This document shows positions 38,101-47,646 of a stretch of 64,000 nucleotides of DNA, in pieces. Numbering within the stretch: position 1 is the first letter of the stretch; the number at the start of each line of letters is the position of its first letter. The stretch comes from Litoreibacter sp. (GTDB lineage: Bacteria > Pseudomonadota > Alphaproteobacteria > Rhodobacterales > Rhodobacteraceae): positions 1 through 64,000 of the forward strand of contig JAPORH010000116.1 in NCBI GenBank assembly GCA_026710325.1, in the 5' to 3' direction. Below the pieces are notes generated by a model. The model was not told the DNA's origin and made no database searches. It was given only the letters and a program-made list of their open reading frames with translations. Position numbers and translations under genes: made by a program.

Positions 38101-38823
38101 ATGTCCCGACCCGATATCCACCTGTTCACCGCCGCGACGATGAATGGCTACAAGCCGGTCATTTTTCTTGAAGAGGCAGGCGTCCCTTACGACCTCACTT
38201 TCCTCGACTTCAGCAAATGGGAGCAAAAGGCGTCGGACTATATGAAGCTCAACCCGAACGGGCGGATCCCCACCATCGTGGATCGCTCCAATGGCGACTT
38301 CGCCGTGTTCGAATCCGGCGCGATCCTATGGTATCTGGCCGAGAAATACGGAGCTTTCCTGCCTGAGGACCCGAAGGCAAAGTCAGAGACGCTGCAATGG
38401 CTGATGTTCCAGATGGGCGGCATCGGCCCGATGATGGGGCAAGCGATGTATTTCCAGCGTATTGCCGCCCCCAACGGAAACGAGGAGCCGTTCTCTATCA
38501 AGCGCTATGTCGATGAAACCCGCCGTCTTTTGGAGGTATTGGATACGCGATTGGCCGGGCGGGACTGGCTGGCGGGCGGTACCTACACGATTGCAGATAT
38601 GGCGACCTACCCCTGGGCGCGCGCATTCCCTTGGGCAAAGGTTTCAGTCGACGGGCTCGACAATCTCAAAGCGTGGTTCGATCGGATTGATGCGCGTCCA
38701 GCCGTTCAAAAAGCGCTCACCATCCCCAAAGCGCAGCCGCAATTCTGGGATGCGGCTGCGGATGATAGCCTATTCGCCGCAGAAAACGCAGCGCGGTTTT
38801 CCTCTGATGTCAAACCGACGTAG
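38101..38823 (+). CDS. glutathione S-transferase family protein
   Basis: YDLTFLDFSKWEQKASDYMKLNPNGRIPTIVDRSNGDFAVFESGAILWYLAEKYG. Confidence 0.92.
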   Translation: MSRPDIHLFTAATMNGYKPVIFLEEAGVPYDLTFLDFSKWEQKASDYMKLNPNGRIPTIVDRSNGDFAVFESGAILWYLAEKYGAFLPEDPKAKSETLQWLMFQMGGIGPMMGQAMYFQRIAAPNGNEEPFSIKRYVDETRRLLEVLDTRLAGRDWLAGGTYTIADMATYPWARAFPWAKVSVDGLDNLKAWFDRIDARPAVQKALTIPKAQPQFWDAAADDSLFAAENAARFSSDVKPT

Positions 38824-38842
38824 GCGCTGATCAATGACCTTT

Positions 38843-39256
38843 TTAGGAAGCAGGCGCTTTGAGCCCCTTATCCATCAGTGCCTTGATCTGGGACTGCGAC
38901 GTGCCCGCAACGATGCGCCCCAGTTCCGCGTCACCGCGCAAAACCAAAAGCGTTGACCGGCGCGGTATGGCGCGATCCGTCGTCACAGCGGCTGACTTGT
39001 AGGTATCCCAGTCAACCTTTACGAATTTCATTGCTGCGTCATAGGCCGGGTCTTCACTGCGGATTGCATTGATCACGCGTTCCTGGCGCCGACATGTGCT
39101 GCACCAGCTAGCAGAGAAGTCAACGAAAACCGTTTTTCCTTCCGCCAGCGCGTCTTCGATGACGCCCGGAGTGTAATCCACGAAATTGGCGGCCATGGCC
39201 GAAAAGGGGGCAAGGGTCGCCGCAAAGGCTGCCGCAAGAAGGTGACGTCTTTTCAT
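38843..39256 (-). CDS. periplasmic thioredoxin family protein
   Basis: Signal peptide MKRRHLLAAAFAATLAPFSAMA; VFVDFSASWCSTCRRQERV (CxxC). Confidence 0.88.
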   Translation of the reverse strand: MKRRHLLAAAFAATLAPFSAMAANFVDYTPGVIEDALAEGKTVFVDFSASWCSTCRRQERVINAIRSEDPAYDAAMKFVKVDWDTYKSAAVTTDRAIPRRSTLLVLRGDAELGRIVAGTSQSQIKALMDKGLKAPAS

Positions 39257-39270
39257 AAGCTTATCCTTGG

Positions 39271-39984
39271 TTAGAGAGAGACAGAGAGATCTTGAAGCCA
39301 GATTGGCATGACATCCAAAAGCCACCCTTCGATGACGTAATGGACTTGGAAAAACAGCATAGCACCGACGGCCACGAAGGTCGCGCCGATGATGGGTTTG
39401 GAGCGTTCGGCAAGCCCGCGCAGGGCCTGCGCACGGGTCCGGATCGCCTCCCGCGCGCCAAGGCCCAACCCGATAATCAGGGTCGAGACACCAAGTGCAA
39501 AGGCGCACATGATCAAAGTGACATAGCCCAGATTTTCGCCTTGAGAGGCCAGCGCAATCGCCCCGCCCAACGTCGGCCCAATGCAGGGCGACCAGACCGC
39601 ACCCAGAAGCAAACCGCCCAGAAACTGGCCGCGCAGCGAACCTGCATCGATATCATTCATCCGCGCATCGGCTCCGGCGGCCATACCGGCCGTGGCCATC
39701 TCAAATCGCGAGGACAGTTGCGGCACCAACAGGATCAAGCCGAAGACCATCATTAACACCGCGCCAATTTGCGCGAGCCGGTCCTGCGTCAGCCCGATGC
39801 TTGCACCAAATGCCGTCACCAGCACGCCAAACACCACGAAAGACAGGCTCATGCCGGCCGCCAAAGCCACCGGCCCGTATCTATTGGCGTTGAGCGCACC
39901 CACGAGAATAATCGGCAATACCGGCAGCACGCATGGGTTTATTAGTGTCAAAAGCCCTGCGAGATAGGCAAAGATGAATTCCAT
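39271..39984 (-). CDS. cytochrome c biogenesis protein CcdA family
   Basis: AYLAGLLTLINPCVLPVLPIILVGAL; LLGAVWSPCIGPTLGGAIALAS. Confidence 0.9.
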   Translation of the reverse strand: MEFIFAYLAGLLTLINPCVLPVLPIILVGALNANRYGPVALAAGMSLSFVVFGVLVTAFGASIGLTQDRLAQIGAVLMMVFGLILLVPQLSSRFEMATAGMAAGADARMNDIDAGSLRGQFLGGLLLGAVWSPCIGPTLGGAIALASQGENLGYVTLIMCAFALGVSTLIIGLGLGAREAIRTRAQALRGLAERSKPIIGATFVAVGAMLFFQVHYVIEGWLLDVMPIWLQDLSVSL

Positions 39985-40135
39985 AGGGCGGTTGCCTCAT
40001 CAATTATGGCGAACACCGTTGAACGGGGCTGTCTACACAATCTCAAACGATGTAGCGGGCAAGGTGCACACGGTCATGTCACGTTCGCGTGTGGAAATGG
40101 TGAACGCGTGCCAAGCCATTTGTCTGAGAGATCTG

Positions 40136-41734
40136 CTAGCGCGCGACGTCAACGAGCCCGCTGTCTTTCAGAAGGTCAATGCAGAGCCGCTCAATCGGTT
40201 TTTCGGAGATCGTTTTGGGAATTTCGTCGAGCACCTGCCAGATGGCGGGCACCTCGTTTTTCTGCAGCTCGGACCGCGCCCACTCCGCGATCTTTTCGGT
40301 CTCAGCGCCAGGTTCCAGCACCAGCGCCGCCACAAGCGTTTTTTCCCCTGCGACCGTCTCCGGGGTCGCAACGCCATAGGCGAACACATCCGCGACACCC
40401 GGGTGTTTGCTCAGCACCGACTCCACCAGATAGGTGTTCACAAACTCGCCATTCCGCCTGACACCGCCGCCTACGCGGTGATGGAACCAGTACCAGCCAT
40501 CCGCGTCACGGCTAGCGATATCCCCGCTGCGAAACCAACCGCCTGAGACCTTCTCGGCGCTGGCCTTCTCGTTATGTAAATACTCGACTGGGTCCGGGCC
40601 CCGATCCTCATAACGAAAACAGATATGGCCTTGGGTGCCATCAGGGACAGGATTGTCACTGTCGTCCAGAATTTCCGCGACAATCCCCTTTGGCGGCCGC
40701 CCAACGGAACCGATCGGCCCCTCGCTATGGTGGTTGATCAACACGCCGCCACCTTCGGTACTGCCGTATAGCTCTGTGATCTGGACGCCGTACCGCTCCC
40801 GATACGCATCCCAAAGCGCGGCCGGCATACCCGACGAGATCACCAGCTTGACCGGATTGCCCTTGTCATCGACCCGGGGCGGGTTGGAAAAGAACTCAGG
40901 CGTCATGCCACCCAGAAGACTAAAGGTCTGGCAGTCATAGGCCCGGCAGATGTCGAGCATACGCGTCTTGGTAAACTTGCGGCTGAACACCATATGCTGG
41001 CCGCGCCGCATCGCGATGTTGAGGATGTACTGCGCGTTGACATGGCAGAGCGGCAAACCAGTATAGAGCCTGTAGGAAGGATCAATCCCCAGACCCAGCA
41101 GAAGCTTGTAGTCGCGCAAATGGCTGGCATGGCTGCGCACCACCGCTTTGGGGTTCCCGGTCGTGCCCGAGGTGAACATCATGAAGAGCGGGTCGCCTTG
41201 CGCAATTTTTTCTGGCGCGGCCAACGGAACAGCTCCGGCCAGCGCCGCATCATATTGGATCCAGCTTTGCCGCGTTTCGGGCAGTTGTGGCAACGTCCCG
41301 ACGAGCAACACATTTTTGAGCGCGCCCAAACGAGGCTCGACATCCAGAACCAGCTGCGCCGCATAATCCCCCAAGATCAACGCCTTGCACGCTGTGAACT
41401 CCAGCATGTAGACCAGCTTGTCTCCGGTACTACGCGGGTCGATAGGGACGTAAACGGCTCCCAGAAAAGCCGTCGCAACCATCATCTCGATGAATTCCGG
41501 GTGGTTTTGCAGCATAATCGCCACGGGGTCGCCCTTGCCGATCCCAATCGATTGCAGCCACCCCGCAAGCGCCATCGCGTTTCGTTCAAGCATGCCCCAA
41601 GTCAGTGCTTCATCTTCAAACCCGCCATCAGGTGCGATGCTGACAAAGCTCGCAAGAAGGGCATCCGGGCGCTCCTTTGCCCAGGACGTCACGATGTCGC
41701 CAATTGGTAACTCTGTGTTCTCCAAACCTGCCAC
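40136..41734 (-). CDS. AMP-dependent acyl-CoA synthetase/ligase
   Basis: PLFMMFTSGTTGNPKAVVRSH, ITELYGSTEGGGVL, GWFRSGDIASRDADGWYWFHHRVGGGVRRNGEFV. Confidence 0.9.
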   Translation of the reverse strand: MAGLENTELPIGDIVTSWAKERPDALLASFVSIAPDGGFEDEALTWGMLERNAMALAGWLQSIGIGKGDPVAIMLQNHPEFIEMMVATAFLGAVYVPIDPRSTGDKLVYMLEFTACKALILGDYAAQLVLDVEPRLGALKNVLLVGTLPQLPETRQSWIQYDAALAGAVPLAAPEKIAQGDPLFMMFTSGTTGNPKAVVRSHASHLRDYKLLLGLGIDPSYRLYTGLPLCHVNAQYILNIAMRRGQHMVFSRKFTKTRMLDICRAYDCQTFSLLGGMTPEFFSNPPRVDDKGNPVKLVISSGMPAALWDAYRERYGVQITELYGSTEGGGVLINHHSEGPIGSVGRPPKGIVAEILDDSDNPVPDGTQGHICFRYEDRGPDPVEYLHNEKASAEKVSGGWFRSGDIASRDADGWYWFHHRVGGGVRRNGEFVNTYLVESVLSKHPGVADVFAYGVATPETVAGEKTLVAALVLEPGAETEKIAEWARSELQKNEVPAIWQVLDEIPKTISEKPIERLCIDLLKDSGLVDVAR

Positions 41735-41782
41735 CTAGTTTCTTTACCCTCTGAAAAACGTCATTTGCGCAGCCGATGAAAC

Positions 41783-41796
41783 TTACAAATTTGTAA
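41783..41796. promoter_or_regulatory. 14-bp perfect palindrome TTACAAATTTGTAA, candidate response-regulator site upstream of PepSY gene
   Basis: Perfect palindrome; the extended motif ATTTGTAA-nn-T-n-TC-n-CGCAG recurs at 44206-44225. Confidence 0.5.
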
Positions 41797-41888
41797 ACTC
41801 TCGCGCAGCTTCCCACAATGCTCGCCCCCCATCTTGGTCTCATCGAAAAGCAGACAGGCTTTCAACAGACACAAAAAGGAGAGATCAA

Positions 41889-42191
41889 ATGACGAAGACA
41901 AAAATTGCTACAGGCGCACTGGCAGGGCTGGCACTCACTGGGGCCGTCGCAGGTTCCGTATCGGCACAAAGCGCCGCGGAGGCCACCGGCCTGACCATGG
42001 CGCAAGCCATCGAAATCGCGCTTCTGGAAGTCTCCGGCGAGGTGCAGGAGGCCGAGTTGGAAAAGGATGACGGTGTGATGATCTACGAGATCGAAATACT
42101 GGATGCGAACGGCCAGGAGTATGAAGTCGAAATCGCCGCTGACACAGGCACGGTGATCGAGGTCGAAGCGGAAGATGAGGATCACGACTGA
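41889..42191 (+). CDS. PepSY domain-containing protein
   Basis: Signal peptide; LTMAQAIEIALLEVSGEVQEAELEKDDGVMIYEIEILDANGQEYEVEIAADTGTVIEVE. Confidence 0.88.
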   Translation: MTKTKIATGALAGLALTGAVAGSVSAQSAAEATGLTMAQAIEIALLEVSGEVQEAELEKDDGVMIYEIEILDANGQEYEVEIAADTGTVIEVEAEDEDHD

Positions 42192-42274
42192 CCCGCACCA
42201 TACAAGCGAAGCATTGGCAAAATCGGAGGTCGGTCATTAGACTGACCTCCAACCATTTGAAGCCCGAGGGAAAC

Positions 42275-42958
42275 ATGCGAATTCTACTGCTGGAGGACGA
42301 CGCACAGCTTGGCTCCTGGGTCACAAACGGGCTGCGCGAAGAAGGCCATGTCGTTGACCATTTTTCGGATGGCAAGGACGCGCTGATGGCGGCCATGGGA
42401 CAGGAATACGACTTGTTGATCTTGGACCGTATGGTTCCCGGCCTTGACGGTCTGGCCGTTTTGAAATCCTTGCGGGCGTCCAAGAACAACACCCCTGCCC
42501 TGTTCCTCACGGCCCTCGGCGAGGTCGATGCCCGGGTGGAGGGCTTTGATGCGGGTGGCGACGACTACCTGACAAAGCCCTTTGCCTTTGCGGAGCTGTC
42601 CGCGCGAGTCGGCGCGCTTGGCCGCCGCCGCGACGGCGCAGACCAGACCCAGACCGAAGCCACCACCCTGCGCCACAGCGATCTGACCCTCGATCTGCTG
42701 GCGCGCACTTGCAAGCGTCAGGATCAACAGATCGAGCTGATGGCCAAAGAGTTCAAACTGCTTGAGTATCTCATGCGCAGGCCCGGACGGCTGGTCACAC
42801 GCACGATGCTGTTGGAGCAGGTTTGGGATATGAGTTTTGATCCCACGACCAGCGTGGTGGAAACCCATATCAGCCGATTGCGCTCCAAAATCGACAAGCC
42901 TTTTGAAACCCCGTTGATCAAAACCCGCCGAGGGGAAGGCTATGTCTTTGGCGGGTAA
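42275..42958 (+). CDS. OmpR-family response regulator
   Basis: MRILLLEDDAQLGSWVTNGLREEGHVVD, LLILDRMVPGLDG, DDYLTKPFAFAEL, C-terminal winged helix. Confidence 0.95.
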   Translation: MRILLLEDDAQLGSWVTNGLREEGHVVDHFSDGKDALMAAMGQEYDLLILDRMVPGLDGLAVLKSLRASKNNTPALFLTALGEVDARVEGFDAGGDDYLTKPFAFAELSARVGALGRRRDGADQTQTEATTLRHSDLTLDLLARTCKRQDQQIELMAKEFKLLEYLMRRPGRLVTRTMLLEQVWDMSFDPTTSVVETHISRLRSKIDKPFETPLIKTRRGEGYVFGG

Positions 42959-44213
42959 ACTTGCCTGGCTCCGACGCTCGTCGACGCTACGGCTCTCACT
43001 CGCCCTTTCAGCAATTTTTGCGCTGTGCATGGCGACGGCCGTTTTTATCGCAATTGCCATCGGGTCTGACGTGTTCGAACGCCGCATCGATACAACGCTC
43101 GAAACCCTTGCACGGACGTCTGATTTGGGCGGGGCGCGCGGCGACACTTTCGGGGTCATCCTGCGTCGCCCTGACGACATAAACGACCTGCCCCGCCCCT
43201 TTGCGCGCGTCATCGCGCGCGGCGGCGGCACGGTTGTTCTGGACCGCGACTACCGCCAATCCGAAGCATGGCGCGTGCTGGTTGACCGCGACAGCAAGGG
43301 CGCGCCGATCATGGCAGCCCTTCCCCTTGAAGATGCGGAGGACGCGTTTGATCTGCTGGGGGGGATTCTATGGATCACCGTGCTGACCATGATCGCCTTG
43401 ACTCTGATGGTCGGACTGGTCACGGGCATTCTCGCCCAACGGCGCATGAAGCGCATCAATGGCACGCTCACGGCACTGGCGTCTGGCGATCTAACCGCAC
43501 GCACCGGGATCGCACGCAATAGGGATGATCTGGACGATATGGCGCGTCAGGTTGATGTGACCGCGTCGGAGTTGGAGCGGCTGGTCGCGCAAACCCGAAA
43601 CCTCAGTGCAAGCCTGGCCCATGATCTGCGCACACCGCTGGCGCGGCTCAGGTCTCGCCTCGAAACCCTGCCTGAGGGAGAGGAACGCGGCGCCGCGCTG
43701 GAGGAAGCGGAACGCCTCTCCAGCATTTTTGACACGATCATGCGGGTCGCGCGGATCGAAGCGGCGCAAGGAACTGACGGGTTTGAACCCGTGGCCCTCG
43801 GTGAGCTGATGCGCGATCTGGCGGAGACCTTCGGACCCGTGGTCGAGGATGAGGGCAAAACACTCAATTTAAACATAGACGGCAATGATACGGTAATGGC
43901 CGACCGCCAAATGCTGGTTCAGGCCACAGCCAACCTGATCCAGAACGCCATGCGCTACGGCGGGGACCAAATCGCGCTGTCAGCACGCGCGGGAGCCATC
44001 TCTGTCGCCGACAATGGCCCCGGGGTCGATCCTGACCAATATGCTGAAATCGTCAAACCGATGGTCCGTCTCGACACAACGCGGCAAAGTGACGGAACGG
44101 GGCTGGGGCTCGCGCTCGTGCGTGCGGTGGCAGACCGCCATAATGCCCAGCTGATCTTATCCCAAACCGACCCGCACGGGCTGACGGTCACTTTGAAGTT
44201 TGCAGATTTGTAA
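42942..44213 (+). CDS. sensor histidine kinase
   Basis: HAMP-like region; LSASLAHDLRTPLARLRSRLE H-box; NLIQNAMRYG, VADNGPGVDP, GTGLGLALVRAV. Confidence 0.94.
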   Translation: MSLAGKLAWLRRSSTLRLSLALSAIFALCMATAVFIAIAIGSDVFERRIDTTLETLARTSDLGGARGDTFGVILRRPDDINDLPRPFARVIARGGGTVVLDRDYRQSEAWRVLVDRDSKGAPIMAALPLEDAEDAFDLLGGILWITVLTMIALTLMVGLVTGILAQRRMKRINGTLTALASGDLTARTGIARNRDDLDDMARQVDVTASELERLVAQTRNLSASLAHDLRTPLARLRSRLETLPEGEERGAALEEAERLSSIFDTIMRVARIEAAQGTDGFEPVALGELMRDLAETFGPVVEDEGKTLNLNIDGNDTVMADRQMLVQATANLIQNAMRYGGDQIALSARAGAISVADNGPGVDPDQYAEIVKPMVRLDTTRQSDGTGLGLALVRAVADRHNAQLILSQTDPHGLTVTLKFADL

Positions 44214-44251
44214 GGTTTCACGCAGGCGGGCGTAAGTTCCGGCCCGCATAT

Positions 44252-44281
44252 CAGTTTCATCAACGACAACAGATGAAACTG
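44252..44281 (+). other. perfect inverted repeat in 5' region of small membrane protein gene
   Basis: CAGTTTCATC-AACGACAACA-GATGAAACTG, immediately before the GGAG SD and ATG 44292. Confidence 0.7.
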
Positions 44282-44291
44282 GAGATACCAA

Positions 44292-44501
44292 ATGAAATCC
44301 TTCCTAACCAAAATCGCATCGAGCGCCGCAAACGTTGCCCTCATCATTCTGGCCTGCGTTCTGGCGGGGCTGGGCCTGTGGCTGGTCTTCGTGCTTGCGT
44401 TGTTCGCACTTGCGGTGATTGGCCTGAGTTTTCTGGCCGCGCCGCTTTTGGCGCTGATCCAGCCCGACAAAACAGACGAAGCTGAGACGGTCACCGCTTA
44501 A
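44292..44501 (+). CDS. small hydrophobic membrane protein
   Basis: 69 aa, VALIILACVLAGLGLWLVFVLALFALAVIGLSFLAAPLLALI; GGAG SD upstream. Confidence 0.65.
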   Translation: MKSFLTKIASSAANVALIILACVLAGLGLWLVFVLALFALAVIGLSFLAAPLLALIQPDKTDEAETVTA

Positions 44502-44533
44502 CGCGGTGACCTCGCGTGGACGGGGGATCAGAG

Positions 44534-45040
44534 ATGACAGAAAAAGCAAAACCACATGGATTTGTAACGCGGGTGATCCACTGGCTCGCAGCCGGTTTGC
44601 TTGCCTTTGGCTACTTAAAAGGGCTGGACAACGTATCCCAACTCGCTGACCCGGGTTTGATGCAGCTTGAAATCTTCTACGCCCTGGGGCTCGGCGCACT
44701 CTTTGCCATCCGACTGATCTGGACGAAGACTTTCGCAGGCGCTACGCGGCTGCCCAGTGAGGCCCCGGCGTGGGAGCATAGGGTGTCGCGGGCCGTACAT
44801 TTTGGGCTTTATGCATGCGTTTTCGGGATTGTTTTGTCCGGGCTTGGCATCGCGCTTGCGTTCTCAGTCCCTGCGCTCAGCGGGTTTGCGCTGTCAGCGA
44901 TGGTTTTTCTGCATGAGGCTTTTTTGAACCTTTTGCCTGCCTTCCTGCTCACCCATATCGCCGGTGCGCTTTGGCACAAGATCATCCGGCGCGATGGCGT
45001 GTTGGAAAGCATGACCGGGACTCTGGGGCGTCCCGCCTAA
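44534..45040 (+). CDS. cytochrome b561 / b-type cytochrome domain membrane protein
   Basis: HGFVTRVIHWLAAGLLAFGY; multiple TM; FLLTHIAGALWHKIIRRDGVLESMTG. Confidence 0.87.
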   Translation: MTEKAKPHGFVTRVIHWLAAGLLAFGYLKGLDNVSQLADPGLMQLEIFYALGLGALFAIRLIWTKTFAGATRLPSEAPAWEHRVSRAVHFGLYACVFGIVLSGLGIALAFSVPALSGFALSAMVFLHEAFLNLLPAFLLTHIAGALWHKIIRRDGVLESMTGTLGRPA

Positions 45041-45077
45041 ACTACCCGAAAGCCCAGGCGGCGAAAGAGGCCGCCCG

Positions 45078-46157
45078 CTAGGCCCCATCCAAAACCGCAT
45101 CCGCAACAGCCGCGCCGCAGGTTGCAGTATCAGCAGGCCCACCAAGATCGGACGTGCGCAACCCCTCCTCCGCCAAAACGCGCTCGAATGCAGCGATGAT
45201 CGCATTGCTGGCCTGCTCGGCACCAAGATGCTCCAACATCATCGCCGCCGCCCAAATCTGCCCAATGGGATTGGCGATGCCTTGCCCGGCAATATCCGGC
45301 GCCGAGCCATGGACCGGCTCAAAGAGCGAAGGGAACACACCTTCAGGGTTGATGTTGCCCGACGGCGCAATCCCTATCGTTCCGGTGCAGGCCGGGCCAA
45401 GATCGGACAGGATGTCGCCAAACAGGTTTGAGGCCACAACCACGTCGAACCAATCCGGATGCAGCACAAACTGGGCCGTCAGAATGTCGATATGGTATTT
45501 GTCGACGGTTATGCCGGGGTAGTCAGCGGCCATTGCCTCCACCCGCTCATCCCAATAAGGCATCGTGATCGAGATCCCGTTGGATTTGGTCGCCGATGTC
45601 AGGTGTTTGCCGCGTTTTGCTGCCAGCTCAAAGGCGTATTTCAGGATGCGGTCCACCCCGACACGGGTCATGACGGTTTCCTGCATGACGACCTCCCGGT
45701 CGGTGCCGGGGAACATCTTGCCCCCGATGGAGGAATACTCGCCCTCGGTGTTCTCCCGCACGATCATCATATCGATGTCGCCAGGGGACCGGCCCGCCAA
45801 CGGAAGCGGAACCCCTGGCATCGCGCGCGCCGGGCGCAAACTCACATATTGATCAAACTCCCGCCGAAACTGGATGAGCGAGCCCCAGAGCGAGATGTGA
45901 TCCGGCACAATCTCCGGCCATCCAACGGCTCCAAAAAACAACGCGTCGCTTCCACCTAACTGGTCTTTCCAGTCGTCAGGCATCATCTGCCCGTGCTTGA
46001 CGTAGTAATCGGCGGACGCGAAATCGTGCTCGACGAAGTCAAATCCCAGGTCGAACCGCTTGGCCGCTGCCTGCAAGACGCGGACACCTTCTGGCGTAGT
46101 CTCTTTCCCGATCCCGTCGCCCGGGATTACGGCGATTTTCCAACTGTTTTTTGACAT
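45078..46157 (-). CDS. tartrate dehydrogenase (isocitrate/isopropylmalate dehydrogenase family)
   Basis: IAVIPGDGIGKETTPEGVRVLQAA, GSLIQFRREFDQYVSLRPARAMPG, VRENTEGEYSSIGGKMF, NLFGDILSDLG. Confidence 0.9.
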   Translation of the reverse strand: MSKNSWKIAVIPGDGIGKETTPEGVRVLQAAAKRFDLGFDFVEHDFASADYYVKHGQMMPDDWKDQLGGSDALFFGAVGWPEIVPDHISLWGSLIQFRREFDQYVSLRPARAMPGVPLPLAGRSPGDIDMMIVRENTEGEYSSIGGKMFPGTDREVVMQETVMTRVGVDRILKYAFELAAKRGKHLTSATKSNGISITMPYWDERVEAMAADYPGITVDKYHIDILTAQFVLHPDWFDVVVASNLFGDILSDLGPACTGTIGIAPSGNINPEGVFPSLFEPVHGSAPDIAGQGIANPIGQIWAAAMMLEHLGAEQASNAIIAAFERVLAEEGLRTSDLGGPADTATCGAAVADAVLDGA

Positions 46158-46278
46158 GCGCGGTCCTTTCCGTTCCTCACTGAGTAGGCCACTCGGTAAG
46201 GTCAGGCAACAAAGGTCGGCGCATGCCTGTTTTGTGTGTCAGACGGCTCGACGTCGCATCGACCCGCCTTGTTGTGTC

Positions 46279-47484
46279 TTACTCAGCGGCGACTTGAGCG
46301 GACGCTTCGTCTTGTTCGCCGTATCCCTTCGGGACCGAAAGGTCAGGCAGGCCTGCCGCACGTTTTTGAAGCGCGCGGCCAATAACGACGCGGCTGATTT
46401 CGGTCGTGCCGTCAACAATGCGCAGCATCTGGGCCAGACGCGACAAGCGGTCCAAGCCGTATGGCTTGAGCAAGCCCATACCGCCCAACACTTGGGTGCA
46501 GGTGTTGGCGGCCTTCACGGCAGCATCTGGCACAAAGCGTTTGGCATGCGCAGCCATCAACGGACCCTCGGGCGAGCCAAGCGCTTCGGCGGCTTTGCGG
46601 TACAGCAGCTTGGAAGCTTCCAAATCCGTCGCGACCTCCCCGAGCATCCACTGAATGCCGTCGAGCTCTATGTTCTTCCCACCAAACATCTTGCGGTTTT
46701 TCGAATAAGACAGCGCGGTGTCCAGCGCCGCTTGCATCAGCCCACAGCAACCGGACGCGATCGACACACGCGCAATATCAATCGCCATCAGCGAGCCCTG
46801 CAGCCCCTGCCCGATTGGCAGGATGACGTTGTCCTCACTCACTACAACATTGTCGAGATACATCTCAGACATCGGCAGGAAGCTGTAAGACGGCGTGTCG
46901 TAAAGCGGGCCAAAACTGAGGCCCGGCGCATCTGCCGGGATAGCAATCATGGCCATGTCTTTGTGACCCGGCGCGTCGCTGGTCTTCACAACCGTGAAGT
47001 AAATGTCAGCCTCACCAGCCAAGCTGACCCAGGCTTTCGAGCCGCTGATCGTCCAAGTGCCGTCATCGTTGATGGTAGCGCGCGTGTACATCTTCATCGG
47101 GTCGGACCCCGATTGCGGCTCAGTCAGCGCAAAGTTTGCAAGCTTACGGCCCGACGTCAGATCGCGGGCCCACTTTTCCTTGAACGCGTCGGTTCCGTAA
47201 CCGCAGCCCGCAAAGGTGCAAATGTTGTGCATCGACAAGGCAAAGGCATAGGCCCCGTCACCCAATCCCAGCTGTTCATAGACCTGGATGCCTTCAGACA
47301 ATGGCAGGCCCTGCCCACCCCATTCCTCAGGCGCGTAAAGCCCTGTCAGACCCGCCGCACCCGCTTTGTCGGAGGCATCGCGCGGCCAGGATTTTTTCTC
47401 ATTCCATGCATCGACATTCGGGATAATCACATCCTGCGTATGATCATGGGCGGCAGCGAGAATGGTGTCGAGTTTGGTAGACAT
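46279..47484 (-). CDS. acyl-CoA dehydrogenase family protein
   Basis: FALTEPQSGSDPMKMYTRA, ISGSKAWVSLAGEADIYF, CTQVLGGMGLLKPYGLDRLSRLAQMLRIVDGTTEISRVVIGRAL. Confidence 0.93.
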   Translation of the reverse strand: MSTKLDTILAAAHDHTQDVIIPNVDAWNEKKSWPRDASDKAGAAGLTGLYAPEEWGGQGLPLSEGIQVYEQLGLGDGAYAFALSMHNICTFAGCGYGTDAFKEKWARDLTSGRKLANFALTEPQSGSDPMKMYTRATINDDGTWTISGSKAWVSLAGEADIYFTVVKTSDAPGHKDMAMIAIPADAPGLSFGPLYDTPSYSFLPMSEMYLDNVVVSEDNVILPIGQGLQGSLMAIDIARVSIASGCCGLMQAALDTALSYSKNRKMFGGKNIELDGIQWMLGEVATDLEASKLLYRKAAEALGSPEGPLMAAHAKRFVPDAAVKAANTCTQVLGGMGLLKPYGLDRLSRLAQMLRIVDGTTEISRVVIGRALQKRAAGLPDLSVPKGYGEQDEASAQVAAE

Positions 47485-47646
47485 GGGCAAATTCCTTGGA
47501 TGGACGCACATATCCAATCACGCCAACTGAAATATGGGCGCTGCATTGGAAAGATGCTTTGATTTGACTTTCGAAGCCTGCATACAAGGCGCAAGACGGC
47601 TTCTCCATCTCACGGACTGACAGCTCATTGTCCAAAAGTGACAAAT

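Noticed and set aside
45057-45076. GGCGGC/GCCGCC hairpin between convergent cytochrome b561 and tartrate dehydrogenase genes
   Set aside because: Short GC stem with no T tract on either strand; not enough to call a terminator.
46060-47562. 500-aa plus-strand ORF opposite tartrate dehydrogenase and acyl-CoA dehydrogenase
   Set aside because: Spans two genuine minus-strand genes with strong motifs; composition typical of antisense frames.
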